A DNA stretch of 32,378 nt, taken from Oceanivirga salmonicida (GTDB lineage: Bacteria > Fusobacteriota > Fusobacteriia > Fusobacteriales > Leptotrichiaceae). This document shows positions 15,755 through 24,500 of this stretch, in pieces. Made by a program: the position numbers and the translations under genes. Positions within the stretch are counted from its first letter, which is position 1, and each line of letters begins with the position of its first letter. The notes under the pieces were generated by a model, which was not told where the DNA came from, made no database searches, and saw only the letters and a program-made list of their open reading frames with translations. Location of the stretch: contig NZ_LOQI01000014.1 of NCBI RefSeq assembly GCF_001517915.1, forward strand, positions 1 through 32,378, given 5' to 3'.

Positions 15755-17818
15755 ATGCAAAATAATATTGGTAAAATTAAGTATTTTAAAACAATGAAAA
15801 TACCAGTTGTAGACAAGTATTTTGGAAATGAAATTATAGATAATTATCGTTGGTTAGAAGATGATTTAAGTGATGATACGGCTAAATGGGTTAAAGCTCA
15901 AAATGAATTAACATTTAACTATTTAGATAAAATTAGTTATAGAGATGATATAAAAGAACAAATATCTAAATTGTGGAATTTTGAAGAAAGGAGCATTCCT
16001 TTTGTTGAAGGAGATTATACTTACTTTTTTAAAAATGATGGACTTCAAAATCAATCAATTTTATATAGAATTTCTAAAAATGGAAGTGAAGAAAACTTTT
16101 TAGATCCTAACAAATTTTCAGAAGACGGCACAGTATCATTAGGTGAAATTTCGTTTACTGAAGATGGGAGTTTAGTAGCTTATTCAATTTCTGAAGGTGG
16201 AAGTGATTGGAGAAAGATTATAGTTTTAAAAACAGAAGATAAATCAATAGTAGGTGAGACTTTGATTGATATTAAATTTTCTAATATTTCTTGGAAAGGT
16301 AATGATGGATTTTTCTATTCTAGTTATGATAAACCTAATGGAAGTGAACTTTCTGCTAAAACAGACCAACATAAATTATACTATCATAAATTAGGGACTT
16401 CTCAAAAAGATGATGAATTAATTTTTGGTGGAATAGATACACAAAAACATAGATATGTTAGTGGTATAGTTACAAAAAATTGTAAATATTTATTAATTTC
16501 TGCTTCAAAATCAACTTCTGGGAATAAACTATTTATTAAAGATTTAGAAAAAGAAAATAGTGATTTAATTGAAATTACAAAAGATTATGAAAATGATACA
16601 TATTTAATTGATAGTAATGAAGATAAACTATATTTATTAACTAATTTTAATGCTCCGAATAATAAGTTAGTTGTAGTTAGTGCGAAAAATCCGAGTTGTG
16701 AAAATTGGAAGGATTTAATATGTGAAACTGAAAATGTATTAGGAGTTTCTGTTGGATCAGGTTATATATTTGCTAATTATACGGTAGATGCTGTATCAAA
16801 AATTAAACAATATGATTATAACGGAAATTATATCTGTGAAATTATTCTTCCAGGCATTGGTTCTGTATATGGATTTAATGGTAAAATAGAAGCTGAAAAG
16901 TTGTATTATTATTTCCAAAACTATAATACGCCAACTAGTATATATGAGTATAACGTAAAAAATAAAGAATCAAAACTTTGTTGGAAACCAGAAATAGATT
17001 TTAATTCTAATGATTATGAGAGTAAGCAAGTATTTTATGAATCAAAAGATAAAACTAAAATTCCTATGATAATTACTTATAAAAAAGGGATTAAATTAGA
17101 TGGAAATAATCCAACTATACTTTATGGTTATGGTGGGTTTAATATTAGTTTGACACCAGTATTTAATATTATAAATGCAGTTTGGTTAAATAATGGTGGT
17201 ATATGTGCTGTCGCTAACCTTAGGGGTGGTGGAGAGTATGGTAAGAAGTGGCATGAAGCAGGAATTAAATTTAATAAGCAAAATGTTTTTGATGACTTCA
17301 TATCAGCAGCTGAATATTTAATTAATGAAAAATATACTTCAAAAGATTACCTAGCAATAAAAGGTGGTTCGAATGGTGGCTTATTAGTAGGAGCAACACT
17401 ACTTCAAAGACCTGATTTATTTAAAGTAGCACTTCCAGCAGTAGGAGTACTTGATATGTTGCGTTATCATAAATTTACAGCAGGTGCTGGCTGGGCTTAT
17501 GATTACGGGACATCAGAAGAAAGTATAGAAATGTTTAAATATTTAAAATCATATTCTCCTGTACATAATGTAGTAGATGGAGTTGAATATCCAGCAGTAT
17601 TAATAACTACTGGAGATCATGATGATAGAGTTGTACCAGCACATAGTTTTAAATTTGCAGCAGAATTACAAGAAAAACAAAAGGGAGAAAATCCAGTATT
17701 AATTAGAATAGAGACTAATGCAGGACATGGTGCAGGAACACCAGCTTCTAAAATAATACAAACAAATGCCGATATTTTTGCATTTACACTATGGAATATG
17801 GGAATTAAAGAACTATAA
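15755..17818 (+). CDS. Prolyl oligopeptidase (serine peptidase family S9A)
   Basis: A 687-residue cytosolic peptidase that cuts short peptides after proline. It begins with the S9A N-terminal pattern VDKYFGNEIIDNYRWLEDD, followed by a beta-propeller region (about 70-420) and a C-terminal alpha/beta-hydrolase domain. The catalytic triad is visible: Ser539 in GGSNGG, the Asp in GDHDDRV (621-625) and His658 in NAGHGAG. YGYGGFN and LRGGGEYGKKWHEAG are also diagnostic. No signal peptide is present. It stands alone with its own promoter and has the usual full family length, so it is probably intact. Confidence 0.95.
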   Translation: MQNNIGKIKYFKTMKIPVVDKYFGNEIIDNYRWLEDDLSDDTAKWVKAQNELTFNYLDKISYRDDIKEQISKLWNFEERSIPFVEGDYTYFFKNDGLQNQSILYRISKNGSEENFLDPNKFSEDGTVSLGEISFTEDGSLVAYSISEGGSDWRKIIVLKTEDKSIVGETLIDIKFSNISWKGNDGFFYSSYDKPNGSELSAKTDQHKLYYHKLGTSQKDDELIFGGIDTQKHRYVSGIVTKNCKYLLISASKSTSGNKLFIKDLEKENSDLIEITKDYENDTYLIDSNEDKLYLLTNFNAPNNKLVVVSAKNPSCENWKDLICETENVLGVSVGSGYIFANYTVDAVSKIKQYDYNGNYICEIILPGIGSVYGFNGKIEAEKLYYYFQNYNTPTSIYEYNVKNKESKLCWKPEIDFNSNDYESKQVFYESKDKTKIPMIITYKKGIKLDGNNPTILYGYGGFNISLTPVFNIINAVWLNNGGICAVANLRGGGEYGKKWHEAGIKFNKQNVFDDFISAAEYLINEKYTSKDYLAIKGGSNGGLLVGATLLQRPDLFKVALPAVGVLDMLRYHKFTAGAGWAYDYGTSEESIEMFKYLKSYSPVHNVVDGVEYPAVLITTGDHDDRVVPAHSFKFAAELQEKQKGENPVLIRIETNAGHGAGTPASKIIQTNADIFAFTLWNMGIKEL

Positions 17819-17840
17819 ATTATATAGAGTTTGTTGAAAA

Positions 17841-17857
17841 ATGAAAAGCAATTTCAT
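17841..17857. promoter_or_regulatory. Candidate nan-regulon operator, copy 1
   Basis: Perfect palindrome ATGAAA-N5-TTTCAT ending six bases before the -35 of the rpiR-type gene. The same palindrome with the same spacer length occurs at 18806-18822 before nanE. Confidence 0.65.
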
Positions 17858-17863
17858 CTTAAA

Positions 17864-17891
17864 TTGCATTTTTGAAAAAAAGAGTTATAAT
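17864..17891 (+). promoter_or_regulatory. Promoter of the RpiR-type regulator gene
   Basis: TTGCAT (17864-17869), a 16-bp spacer, and TATAAT (17886-17891). Almost the whole core, including TTGCATTTTTGAAAAA and TATAATTATA-N-TGTTA, is repeated in the nanE promoter at 18830. Confidence 0.8.
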
Positions 17892-17928
17892 TATAGTGTT
17901 AATAATTTTAATTTGAAGGTGATAAAGT

Positions 17929-18744
17929 ATGAAGTATATTTCAATAATAGATTCTTTTTATCCTGCTCTTAGTAAACAGGAGAAAAAAATTGCGGATTTT
18001 TTCAAGAAAAAAAAGCAAGAAATAGCAATAATGAATTTACAAGAGATTACCAAGAAAATCTCAGTATCAGAAGCAACTATAACAAGATTTGTTAGAAAAC
18101 TTGGTTTTAAAGGTTTTATAGATTTTAAACTAGAAGTGGCTAGAGAAAATCCAAATAGAAAAATTACTATTAAAGGAGATTATATAGAAAATATATCTAA
18201 AAATATATTTAATACTATAAATGATACCAAGTTGTTAATAAAGAAAACAAATATAAATAAAGCGATTAAGTATATAGAAAATTCTAAAAAAATGTATATA
18301 TTTGGATTAGGAGCATCAGGGGTGGCAGCAGAAGAAATGCAAAACAGATTTATGCGTTATGGTAAGATTGGAAATTGTGTTAATGTAGCACATTTTCAGG
18401 TAATGTATGCTTCAACTATAACTAATGAAGATTTAGTTATTGCTATTAGTTTATCAGGGGAAACTCCTGACTTACTATACCCTGTTAGTATAGCAAAGAA
18501 AAATGGTTGTAAAATTATAGCAATAACAAATTATATTTTATCTCCATTAGCCAAAATGGCAGATATAGTAATACTTACTTCTGGTAAAGAAACTCCTTTA
18601 GATGGGGGGTCATTAATATCAAAAATATCTCAGTTATATGTGATAGATATTTTGGCAACAGGTTATGCTCTAAAAAATGAGAAAAAAGCAGAACATGCAA
18701 AGCATAATATAGCAAAAGCAATAGCAGATAAGTATAAAGAATAG
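17929..18744 (+). CDS. RpiR/MurR-family transcriptional regulator, probable sialic-acid (nan) regulator
   Basis: A 271-residue protein with the two-domain layout of the family. The N-terminal part (1-75) is a helix-turn-helix domain containing ISVSEATITRFVRKLGFKGF, followed by FKLEVARE. The SIS sugar-phosphate-binding domain starts near residue 110: YIFGLGASGVAAEEMQNRF, then AISLSGETPDL and IIAITN. It lies just before nanEKA and shares a duplicated operator and promoter with them, so it probably regulates both itself and the operon. RpiR-type NanR proteins elsewhere respond to N-acetylmannosamine-6-phosphate; the same ligand here is inference. RBS GAAGGTG precedes the ATG. Confidence 0.88.
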   Translation: MKYISIIDSFYPALSKQEKKIADFFKKKKQEIAIMNLQEITKKISVSEATITRFVRKLGFKGFIDFKLEVARENPNRKITIKGDYIENISKNIFNTINDTKLLIKKTNINKAIKYIENSKKMYIFGLGASGVAAEEMQNRFMRYGKIGNCVNVAHFQVMYASTITNEDLVIAISLSGETPDLLYPVSIAKKNGCKIIAITNYILSPLAKMADIVILTSGKETPLDGGSLISKISQLYVIDILATGYALKNEKKAEHAKHNIAKAIADKYKE

Positions 18745-18758
18745 AAATAATTAGAAAT

Positions 18759-18796
18759 TGTACCTAAACTTTTAAAAGTCTTCGGTACATTTTTAA
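18759..18796 (+). terminator. Terminator of the regulator gene
   Basis: TGTACC (18759-18764) pairs with GGTACA (18784-18789), with an inner ACTTTTAAAAGT palindrome in the loop, and a T-rich tail follows. It separates the regulator transcript from the nan operon. Confidence 0.7.
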
Positions 18797-18805
18797 ATTT
18801 TTAAT

Positions 18806-18822
18806 ATGAAATTTTTTTTCAT
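18806..18822. promoter_or_regulatory. Candidate nan-regulon operator, copy 2
   Basis: Perfect palindrome ATGAAA-N5-TTTCAT (spacer TTTTT) seven bases before the -35 of the nanE promoter, matching copy 1 at 17841-17857 in arms, spacer length and position. Confidence 0.65.
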
Positions 18823-18829
18823 TTTAGGG

Positions 18830-18857
18830 TTGCATTTTTGAAAAAGAAAGGTATAAT
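18830..18857 (+). promoter_or_regulatory. Promoter of the nan operon
   Basis: TTGCAT (18830-18835), a 16-bp spacer, and TATAAT (18852-18857), with the same flanking bases as the regulator promoter. The RBS GAGGAG and the GTG start of nanE follow about 40 bases on. Confidence 0.8.
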
Positions 18858-18897
18858 TATACTGTTAGATATAATTTTTTAGAAGAGGAGAAATATA

Positions 18898-19593
18898 GTG
18901 AACAAAGAACAATTATTGCAAAAATTAAGAGGACAACTTATAGTTTCTTGTCAGGCTTTACCAGAGGAACCATTATACATGGAGGAAATGTCTGTAATGC
19001 CTTTAATGGCAAAAGCGGCTATGTTAGCAGGTGCTAAAGGTATAAGGGCTAATAGTGCAAGAGATATAATTGAGATAAAAAAAGTTGTTTCTTTACCAGT
19101 TATTGGTATAATAAAGAAAAAATATGATGGTGGGGAACAACATATAACAGTCGGGATGAGTGAAATAGATGCATTAGTTGCAGCAGGAGCGGATATAGTA
19201 GCGCTAGATTGCACTCTTCGTGAAAGATATGATGGCTTGCATATTAATGAATTTATTGCTAAAATTAAGGAGAAGTATCCTGACATATTATTAATGGCAG
19301 ATATTTCTAATTTTGAAGAAGGGTTAAATGCCCAAAATAATGGGGTTGATTTTGTAGGAACTACTCTTAGTGGTTATACTCCTTACACTCCTAAATTAGA
19401 TGGACCTGATTTTGAATTAATAGAAAAATTAGTTAAAGAATTACATGTTCCAATAATAGCAGAAGGTAGGGTACATACACCTGAACAAGCTCGTAAAATG
19501 TTAGAATTAGGAGCATTTGCAGTAGTGGTTGGAGGTGCTATAACAAGACCATTAGAGATAACTAAAAGATTTATAAACGAAATGGGGTTATAA
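18898..19593 (+). CDS. nanE: N-acetylmannosamine-6-phosphate 2-epimerase
   Basis: Converts ManNAc-6-phosphate to GlcNAc-6-phosphate in the sialic-acid pathway. The 231-residue TIM-barrel protein starts at GTG, chosen because GAGGAG lies at correct distance and it gives the family N-terminus ([27 protein letters not shown]). [13 protein letters not shown] (with the expected catalytic-lysine region), [36 protein letters not shown] and VVGGAITRP are hallmark blocks. Its TAA overlaps the ATG of nanK by one base. Confidence 0.96.
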   Translation: MNKEQLLQKLRGQLIVSCQALPEEPLYMEEMSVMPLMAKAAMLAGAKGIRANSARDIIEIKKVVSLPVIGIIKKKYDGGEQHITVGMSEIDALVAAGADIVALDCTLRERYDGLHINEFIAKIKEKYPDILLMADISNFEEGLNAQNNGVDFVGTTLSGYTPYTPKLDGPDFELIEKLVKELHVPIIAEGRVHTPEQARKMLELGAFAVVVGGAITRPLEITKRFINEMGL

Positions 19594-20444
19594 TGAGAAC
19601 ACTTTGTTTTGATGTTGGTGGAACATATATAAAGTATGCAATTATAGAAAATGATAGAGATGAAATAGAGATAAAAAAAATAAAAACAAGAATAACTAAA
19701 CAAGATAACTACATTTTAGAAGATATAATTAATACTATAAAAGAATATGAAAATATAGATGCTATTGGAGTATCAACAGCAGGAGTTGTAGATAGTGAAA
19801 AAGGTGAAATAGCATTTTCTGGACCAACTATACCAAATTATACTGGTACAAAAATAAAAGAAAGTATAGAAAATATATTTAAAGTGCCTTGTTTTGTAGA
19901 AAATGATGTAAATGCAGCTGCTTATGGTGAATATACATATACTAAATCAAGTGGAACTACATTTATGATGACTATAGGTACTGGTGTTGGTGGAAGTATA
20001 ATACTAAATGATAATGTTTATAATGGAAATTCCATGACAGCAGGGGAAATAGGTTATATGCCATATAAAAATGGTTATTTTCAAGATTATGCATCTGCTA
20101 GATTTTTAACTAGTTATGCAAGTGAAAAATTAGGGTTTGAAGTAGATGGTAAATATATATTTGAAAATGCTAAAAAAGGAAATGAAGTATGCAATGAAGC
20201 AATAGATACTTTAATAGAGAATTTATGTTTTGGTATATTAAATATAATTTATTTATTAAATCCTAAAAAAATAATAATAGGTGGCGGAATTACTGCACAA
20301 GGAACTTATTTAGAAAATAAAATAAAAAAACAATTAAACAAAAAAATTATAAGCGAAAAATTTAAAACAGAAATATGTTTAGCGAAGTTAGAAAATTCAG
20401 CAGGACTATACGGTATGTTTTACATTACTCAGAAAGGAAAATAG
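19593..20444 (+). CDS. nanK: ROK-family N-acetylmannosamine kinase, probable
   Basis: A 283-residue ROK sugar kinase. The N-terminal phosphate-binding loop (CFDVGGTYIKYAI), ENDVNAAAYGEY (catalytic Asp region, about 110-121) and TIGTGVGG are clear. After GEIGYMPYK (from about 151) the cysteine cluster that binds zinc in typical ROK kinases (CxCGxxGC) is missing and replaced by a short loop running directly into QDYASAR. The substrate is inferred from its place between nanE and nanA. The start overlaps the nanE stop (TAATG), and nanA begins directly after its stop codon. Confidence 0.87.
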   Translation: MRTLCFDVGGTYIKYAIIENDRDEIEIKKIKTRITKQDNYILEDIINTIKEYENIDAIGVSTAGVVDSEKGEIAFSGPTIPNYTGTKIKESIENIFKVPCFVENDVNAAAYGEYTYTKSSGTTFMMTIGTGVGGSIILNDNVYNGNSMTAGEIGYMPYKNGYFQDYASARFLTSYASEKLGFEVDGKYIFENAKKGNEVCNEAIDTLIENLCFGILNIIYLLNPKKIIIGGGITAQGTYLENKIKKQLNKKIISEKFKTEICLAKLENSAGLYGMFYITQKGK

Positions 20445-21371
20445 ATGAAGTACGATTTAGAAAAATTTAAAGGAATTTTTGTGGCACTTTATTCAGCATA
20501 TGATGATAACGGCAATGTTTGTGAAGAAAGAGCAAAGGCTTTAACTCAATATTATATTGATAAAGGGGTTAAAGGATTATATGTAGGTGGTTCTTCTGGC
20601 GAAGGTGTATTACAAAACGAAGAAGAAAGAAAGAAAATGTTAGAAGCAGTTATGTCAGTTGCTAAGGGTAAATTGACTATTATAGTCCATATAGGAGCAA
20701 ATTCAACTCCTGAATCAGTAAGACTAGCAAAACATGCAGAGAAGTTAGGAGTAGATGCAATATCATCTATACCATGTGTGTATTATGGATTTAGTCCAAA
20801 AGCAATAAAAAGACACTGGGATGCTATGATAGATGCAACTGATTTACCATTTATAATTTATCATATACCACAAACAACAAGATTTAATTTACCATTATCA
20901 TTATTTATGGAAATGGCTGCAAATAAAAAAGTTATAGGTATTAAATGTTCTGCTGAAAGTACATTTGAACTTCAACAGTTTAAATATATAGGGGAACAAG
21001 TTAAATGTGGAGAGTTCATAGTATTTAATGGACCTGATGAACAGTTTATTGCTGGGCGTATGATAGGTGCTGATAGTGGAATAGGTGGAACTTATGGTGT
21101 AATGCCTGAACTATTTATGAAAATGGATGAACTTTTAAAAAATGGAAATTTTGCTAAAGCAAGAGAAATACAAAATGAAGTTAATGAAATAATAAAAGGC
21201 TTGATAACTGGACCATCACTATATGGAGTGGCAAAATATATACTACATTTAAGAGGTATAGAAACTGGTCAACCAAGAGGACCTATGTTACCTATTGAAA
21301 GTGAAGAAGAAATTTGCATATGTAAAGAATTAAATGAAAGAATAAATGATGCAATTAAAAAATATTGTTAA
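20445..21371 (+). CDS. nanA: N-acetylneuraminate lyase
   Basis: Cleaves sialic acid to ManNAc and pyruvate. This 308-residue DHDPS/NAL-family aldolase has GGSSGEG at 48-54, which binds the pyruvate carboxylate, Tyr139 in IIYHIPQTT, and the Schiff-base Lys167 in IGIKCSAEST. The length and SSGEG variant fit NAL rather than dihydrodipicolinate synthase, and the nanE-nanK context agrees. The ATG follows the nanK stop with no gap; GAAAGGA lies within the end of nanK. Confidence 0.94.
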   Translation: MKYDLEKFKGIFVALYSAYDDNGNVCEERAKALTQYYIDKGVKGLYVGGSSGEGVLQNEEERKKMLEAVMSVAKGKLTIIVHIGANSTPESVRLAKHAEKLGVDAISSIPCVYYGFSPKAIKRHWDAMIDATDLPFIIYHIPQTTRFNLPLSLFMEMAANKKVIGIKCSAESTFELQQFKYIGEQVKCGEFIVFNGPDEQFIAGRMIGADSGIGGTYGVMPELFMKMDELLKNGNFAKAREIQNEVNEIIKGLITGPSLYGVAKYILHLRGIETGQPRGPMLPIESEEEICICKELNERINDAIKKYC

Positions 21372-21393
21372 TAAATTATTGGAGGTAAATATA

Positions 21394-22704
21394 ATGAAAA
21401 GAAATTTTGTTAAATCATTAGTAGCTGTGGCTACACTAGGTTTATTTGCTTTATCTTGTGGGAAAAAAGAAGAAGCAAAAGTGGAAGGACCTGTTACAAT
21501 TAAATATTGGGCATTTCCTAATTTTAATGGAGATTCTGAATTTAAAACTTCAGAAGAATTTGATAAAGCTTTAATAAAAGCATTCGAAGAAAAAAATCCA
21601 AATATTAAAGTTGAATATCAAAAGATAGATTTTACAGATGGTCCAGCTAAATTACAAACAGCTCTACAATCAAACTCAGCACCAGATGTGGTTTTAGATG
21701 CACCAGGTCGTATAATTGATTGGGCTAAAAATGGTTTCTTAGTACCATTCGATAATGTAGATGCTAAACAATTTTCAGATAGTTTAGTTTCAGCATCAAG
21801 TCTTGATGGTAAATTATATTTAAGACCTTTAGGTTCTGCACCGTTCTTAATGGCATTTAATAAAAAAATAACTGATAAATTAGGTGTAACTGATTTATTA
21901 CCATTAGATAAACCAGGTAGAAACTGGACAGTAGCAGAATTTGAAAAATTATTAACTGCTATACATGAAAAAGATAAAAGTATAGATCCAATCTTATTCT
22001 ATACTAAATCACAAGCAGGAGATCAAGGACCAAGAGCATTTGTTTCAAACTTATTTGATTCTTGGATTACAGATAAAGATATAACTAAATATACTATAAA
22101 TGATGAAAATGGTGTTAAATCATTAGAATGGATTAAATCAGCATATGATAAAGGATTAATAGGTAAAGGTGTTTCAGCTGAAGCGAAAGATGCATTAGAA
22201 GCATTTAGAAGTGGTAAAGCAGCAGGAACTATACTTTATTCACCAGGTCTAAGAGCATTAGATGCTGAAGCTATGGCTAAAGGTATATCAGAACCAGTTT
22301 ATGTTGCTTTCCCTAATGATAGTGGACAAGCTAAATATGAATTCTTATTAATGGGTGCAGCAGTATTTGATAATAAAGATGAAGCAAGAATTAAAGCAGC
22401 TCAAAAATTTGTTGAATTTATAGCAACAGATGCTGATTGGGGAGAAAGAGCATTAAAAGCAACTAAAAACTTCTCACCAGTTAAAGGTGTAACAGGTATA
22501 TATGGAGATGACAAAGAAATTAATTTCTTAGAAGGTTTAAATGCATACTATGGACCTTACTATAATACTATAGATGGTTATGCTCAAATGAGACCATTAT
22601 GGTTTAACATGGTACAATCAGTATTAAATGGACAAGAAACAGCTAAAAATGCATTAGATAAATTTGTTGAAAATGCAAATAAAACTATTGAAGATGCAAA
22701 ATAA
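21394..22704 (+). CDS. Sugar ABC transporter substrate-binding lipoprotein, probable sialic-acid binding
   Basis: A family-1 extracellular solute-binding protein of 436 residues. The start is placed at ATG 21394, not at an in-frame ATG 48 bases upstream inside nanA, because GGAGG lies just before it and it gives a proper lipoprotein signal (MKRNFVKSLVAVATLGLFALSC). The mature part has the IKYWAFPNF and LQSNSAPDVVLDAPGR patterns of carbohydrate-binding proteins. By position between nanA and two permeases it most likely binds sialic acid, in a system like streptococcal SatABC with MsmK. The ligand is inference; another amino sugar is possible. Confidence 0.87.
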   Translation: MKRNFVKSLVAVATLGLFALSCGKKEEAKVEGPVTIKYWAFPNFNGDSEFKTSEEFDKALIKAFEEKNPNIKVEYQKIDFTDGPAKLQTALQSNSAPDVVLDAPGRIIDWAKNGFLVPFDNVDAKQFSDSLVSASSLDGKLYLRPLGSAPFLMAFNKKITDKLGVTDLLPLDKPGRNWTVAEFEKLLTAIHEKDKSIDPILFYTKSQAGDQGPRAFVSNLFDSWITDKDITKYTINDENGVKSLEWIKSAYDKGLIGKGVSAEAKDALEAFRSGKAAGTILYSPGLRALDAEAMAKGISEPVYVAFPNDSGQAKYEFLLMGAAVFDNKDEARIKAAQKFVEFIATDADWGERALKATKNFSPVKGVTGIYGDDKEINFLEGLNAYYGPYYNTIDGYAQMRPLWFNMVQSVLNGQETAKNALDKFVENANKTIEDAK

Positions 22705-22715
22705 AATAATAAAAT

Positions 22716-22736
22716 AGAAGGGCTATATGCCCTTCT
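22716..22736 (+). other. Intra-operon hairpin without a U tract
   Basis: AGAAGGGC-TATAT-GCCCTTCT is a perfect 8-bp stem with a 5-nt loop located 11 bp after the binding-protein gene. It is followed by ACCCTAATTAAAG rather than T residues, so it is unlikely to be a strong terminator. It could protect the 3' end of the upstream mRNA, giving more binding protein than permease. Confidence 0.7.
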
Positions 22737-22762
22737 ACCCTAATTAAAGAAAGGTGGAATAG

Positions 22763-23653
22763 ATGAAATCTATAAAAAAAATGAAATACAAAAAAATAGA
22801 TTATAGTGCATATATGTTTATTTTGCCAGCTTTAATGTTTTTTACAACTTTTGTACTTTACCCTATGATAAAAGGAATTTATTTATCTATGTATAGATTT
22901 AGAGGTCGTAATACATTATTTGTTGGTTTAAGACATTACATTAATTTATTTCAAGATGAAGTATTTATTAAGTCAACTGTAAATACAGTATTTATTACAG
23001 CTGTGGCAGTGCCAATAGTTGTAGCATTTTCTATTTTTGTTGCAATGAATATATACGAAAAAAATGCATTTATAAGATCTTTTTTTAGAGGTGTATTTTA
23101 TATTCCGGCTATTTCATCAGTAGTTTCAATAACTGTGGTATGGAACTGGATTTATCATCCAAAGTATGGAATATTAAATTATTTGTTGCAAAGCGCACAT
23201 ATAACAAATAGTAATATTGACTGGCTTGGTAATCCTAGAACAGCTATTTATGCAATTATAGCTATATTGATTACAACTAGTGTAGGTCAACCTATAATTC
23301 TATATGTAGCAGCTTTAGGTAATGTTCCTAAAGATCTAATAGAAGCATCAAAAATAGATGGTGCTAATGAAAAAAGTGTATTTACACAAATAATATGGCC
23401 TATGATTAAGCCAACAACTTTATATATAGTAGTAGTTACTACTATAAATAGTTTCCAAATATTTGCATTAATACAATTACTAACAGCAGGTGGACCAAAC
23501 TATGCAACTTCAACTATAATGTACCTTGTTTATCAAAAGGCAATAGTTGAGAGTAGATTTGGAGCTTCATCAGCTATGGGTGTATTATTAGCAGTAATAA
23601 TAGGAATAATATCAATAGTTCAATTTAAATTTTTCTCATATGATACAGATTAG
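22763..23653 (+). CDS. Carbohydrate ABC transporter permease (MalF/UgpA-like)
   Basis: A 296-residue inner-membrane permease with about six hydrophobic segments. The cytoplasmic EAA loop that contacts the ATPase is clear: EASKIDGANEKSVFTQIIWPMIKP near residues 193-216. FILPALMFFTTFVLYPMIKGIYLS at the N-terminus is typical of the MalF/UgpA side of the family. RBS AAAGGTGG precedes the ATG. It pairs with the next gene to form the membrane channel for the sugar bound by the upstream lipoprotein. Confidence 0.92.
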   Translation: MKSIKKMKYKKIDYSAYMFILPALMFFTTFVLYPMIKGIYLSMYRFRGRNTLFVGLRHYINLFQDEVFIKSTVNTVFITAVAVPIVVAFSIFVAMNIYEKNAFIRSFFRGVFYIPAISSVVSITVVWNWIYHPKYGILNYLLQSAHITNSNIDWLGNPRTAIYAIIAILITTSVGQPIILYVAALGNVPKDLIEASKIDGANEKSVFTQIIWPMIKPTTLYIVVVTTINSFQIFALIQLLTAGGPNYATSTIMYLVYQKAIVESRFGASSAMGVLLAVIIGIISIVQFKFFSYDTD

Positions 23654-23664
23654 AAAGGGGCAAT

Positions 23665-24498
23665 ATGGAAGTTAAAAAAAGATCAGTTCTTGGAACAATA
23701 GCATTGATAATATTAATATTTTTTGCAATATTCTTTATTTTCCCTTTTTATTGGATTTTAACAGGATCATTTAAATTGCAAGAAGTAGCAATAAGTATAC
23801 CACCTGAATGGTTTCCAAAAACACCAACATTAGAAAACTACAATGTTTTATTACAAGGTCATACATTAAGATGGTTTTTTAATTCAGTTTTTATTTCGAC
23901 TATGACAACAATATTAGTATGTATTACTGCTTCATTAGCAGGTTATGCATTAGCTAAAAAACAATTTCCAGGTGTAAAATTAATCTTTATAGTTTTTGTT
24001 GCAGCAATGGCATTACCTAAACAAGTAATATTAATACCATTACTTAAATTTATGACTGAATTAAATTGGATAGATACATATCAAGTTTTAATATTACCAG
24101 CAGTAGGTTGGCCATTTGGAGTATTTCTTATGAAGCAGTTTTCACACTCAGTTCCAAAAGAATTATTAGAATCAGCAAAAATAGATGGGTGTAGCGAACT
24201 TAGAACATTTACAAGTATAGTTTTACCTATAGTAAAACCAGGTATAGGAGCATTAGCTATATTTACATTTATAGCTAGCTGGAATGATTATTTCTCACAA
24301 TTGATATTTACAAATAGTGAAATAATGAAAACATTACCATTAGGGGTTGCAGCAATGGCACAACAGGCAGAATTTTCATTAAATTATGGATTATTAATGG
24401 CTGGAGCAGCACTAGCATCACTACCTATGATAATAATATTCTTATCATTCCAAAGTTACTTTACACAAGGTGTAACTATGGGAGCAGTTAAAGGTTAA
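23665..24498 (+). CDS. Carbohydrate ABC transporter permease (MalG/UgpE-like)
   Basis: A 277-residue inner-membrane permease with six hydrophobic segments. It has the EAA loop ESAKIDGCSELRTFTSIVLPIVKPG near residues 171-195 and the MalG-type ending (FLSFQSYFTQGVTMGAVKG). FPFYWILTGSFK near the N-terminus is also typical. It starts 11 bp after its partner with AAAGGGG upstream. Only two bases separate its stop from the next small gene. Confidence 0.93.
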   Translation: MEVKKRSVLGTIALIILIFFAIFFIFPFYWILTGSFKLQEVAISIPPEWFPKTPTLENYNVLLQGHTLRWFFNSVFISTMTTILVCITASLAGYALAKKQFPGVKLIFIVFVAAMALPKQVILIPLLKFMTELNWIDTYQVLILPAVGWPFGVFLMKQFSHSVPKELLESAKIDGCSELRTFTSIVLPIVKPGIGALAIFTFIASWNDYFSQLIFTNSEIMKTLPLGVAAMAQQAEFSLNYGLLMAGAALASLPMIIIFLSFQSYFTQGVTMGAVKG

Positions 24499-24500
24499 TT

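Noticed and set aside
21346-21393. Upstream in-frame ATG as the start of the sugar-binding lipoprotein
   Set aside because: It would add 16 residues before a perfect lipoprotein signal, overlaps nanA and lacks a ribosome-binding site; ATG 21394 follows GGAGG.
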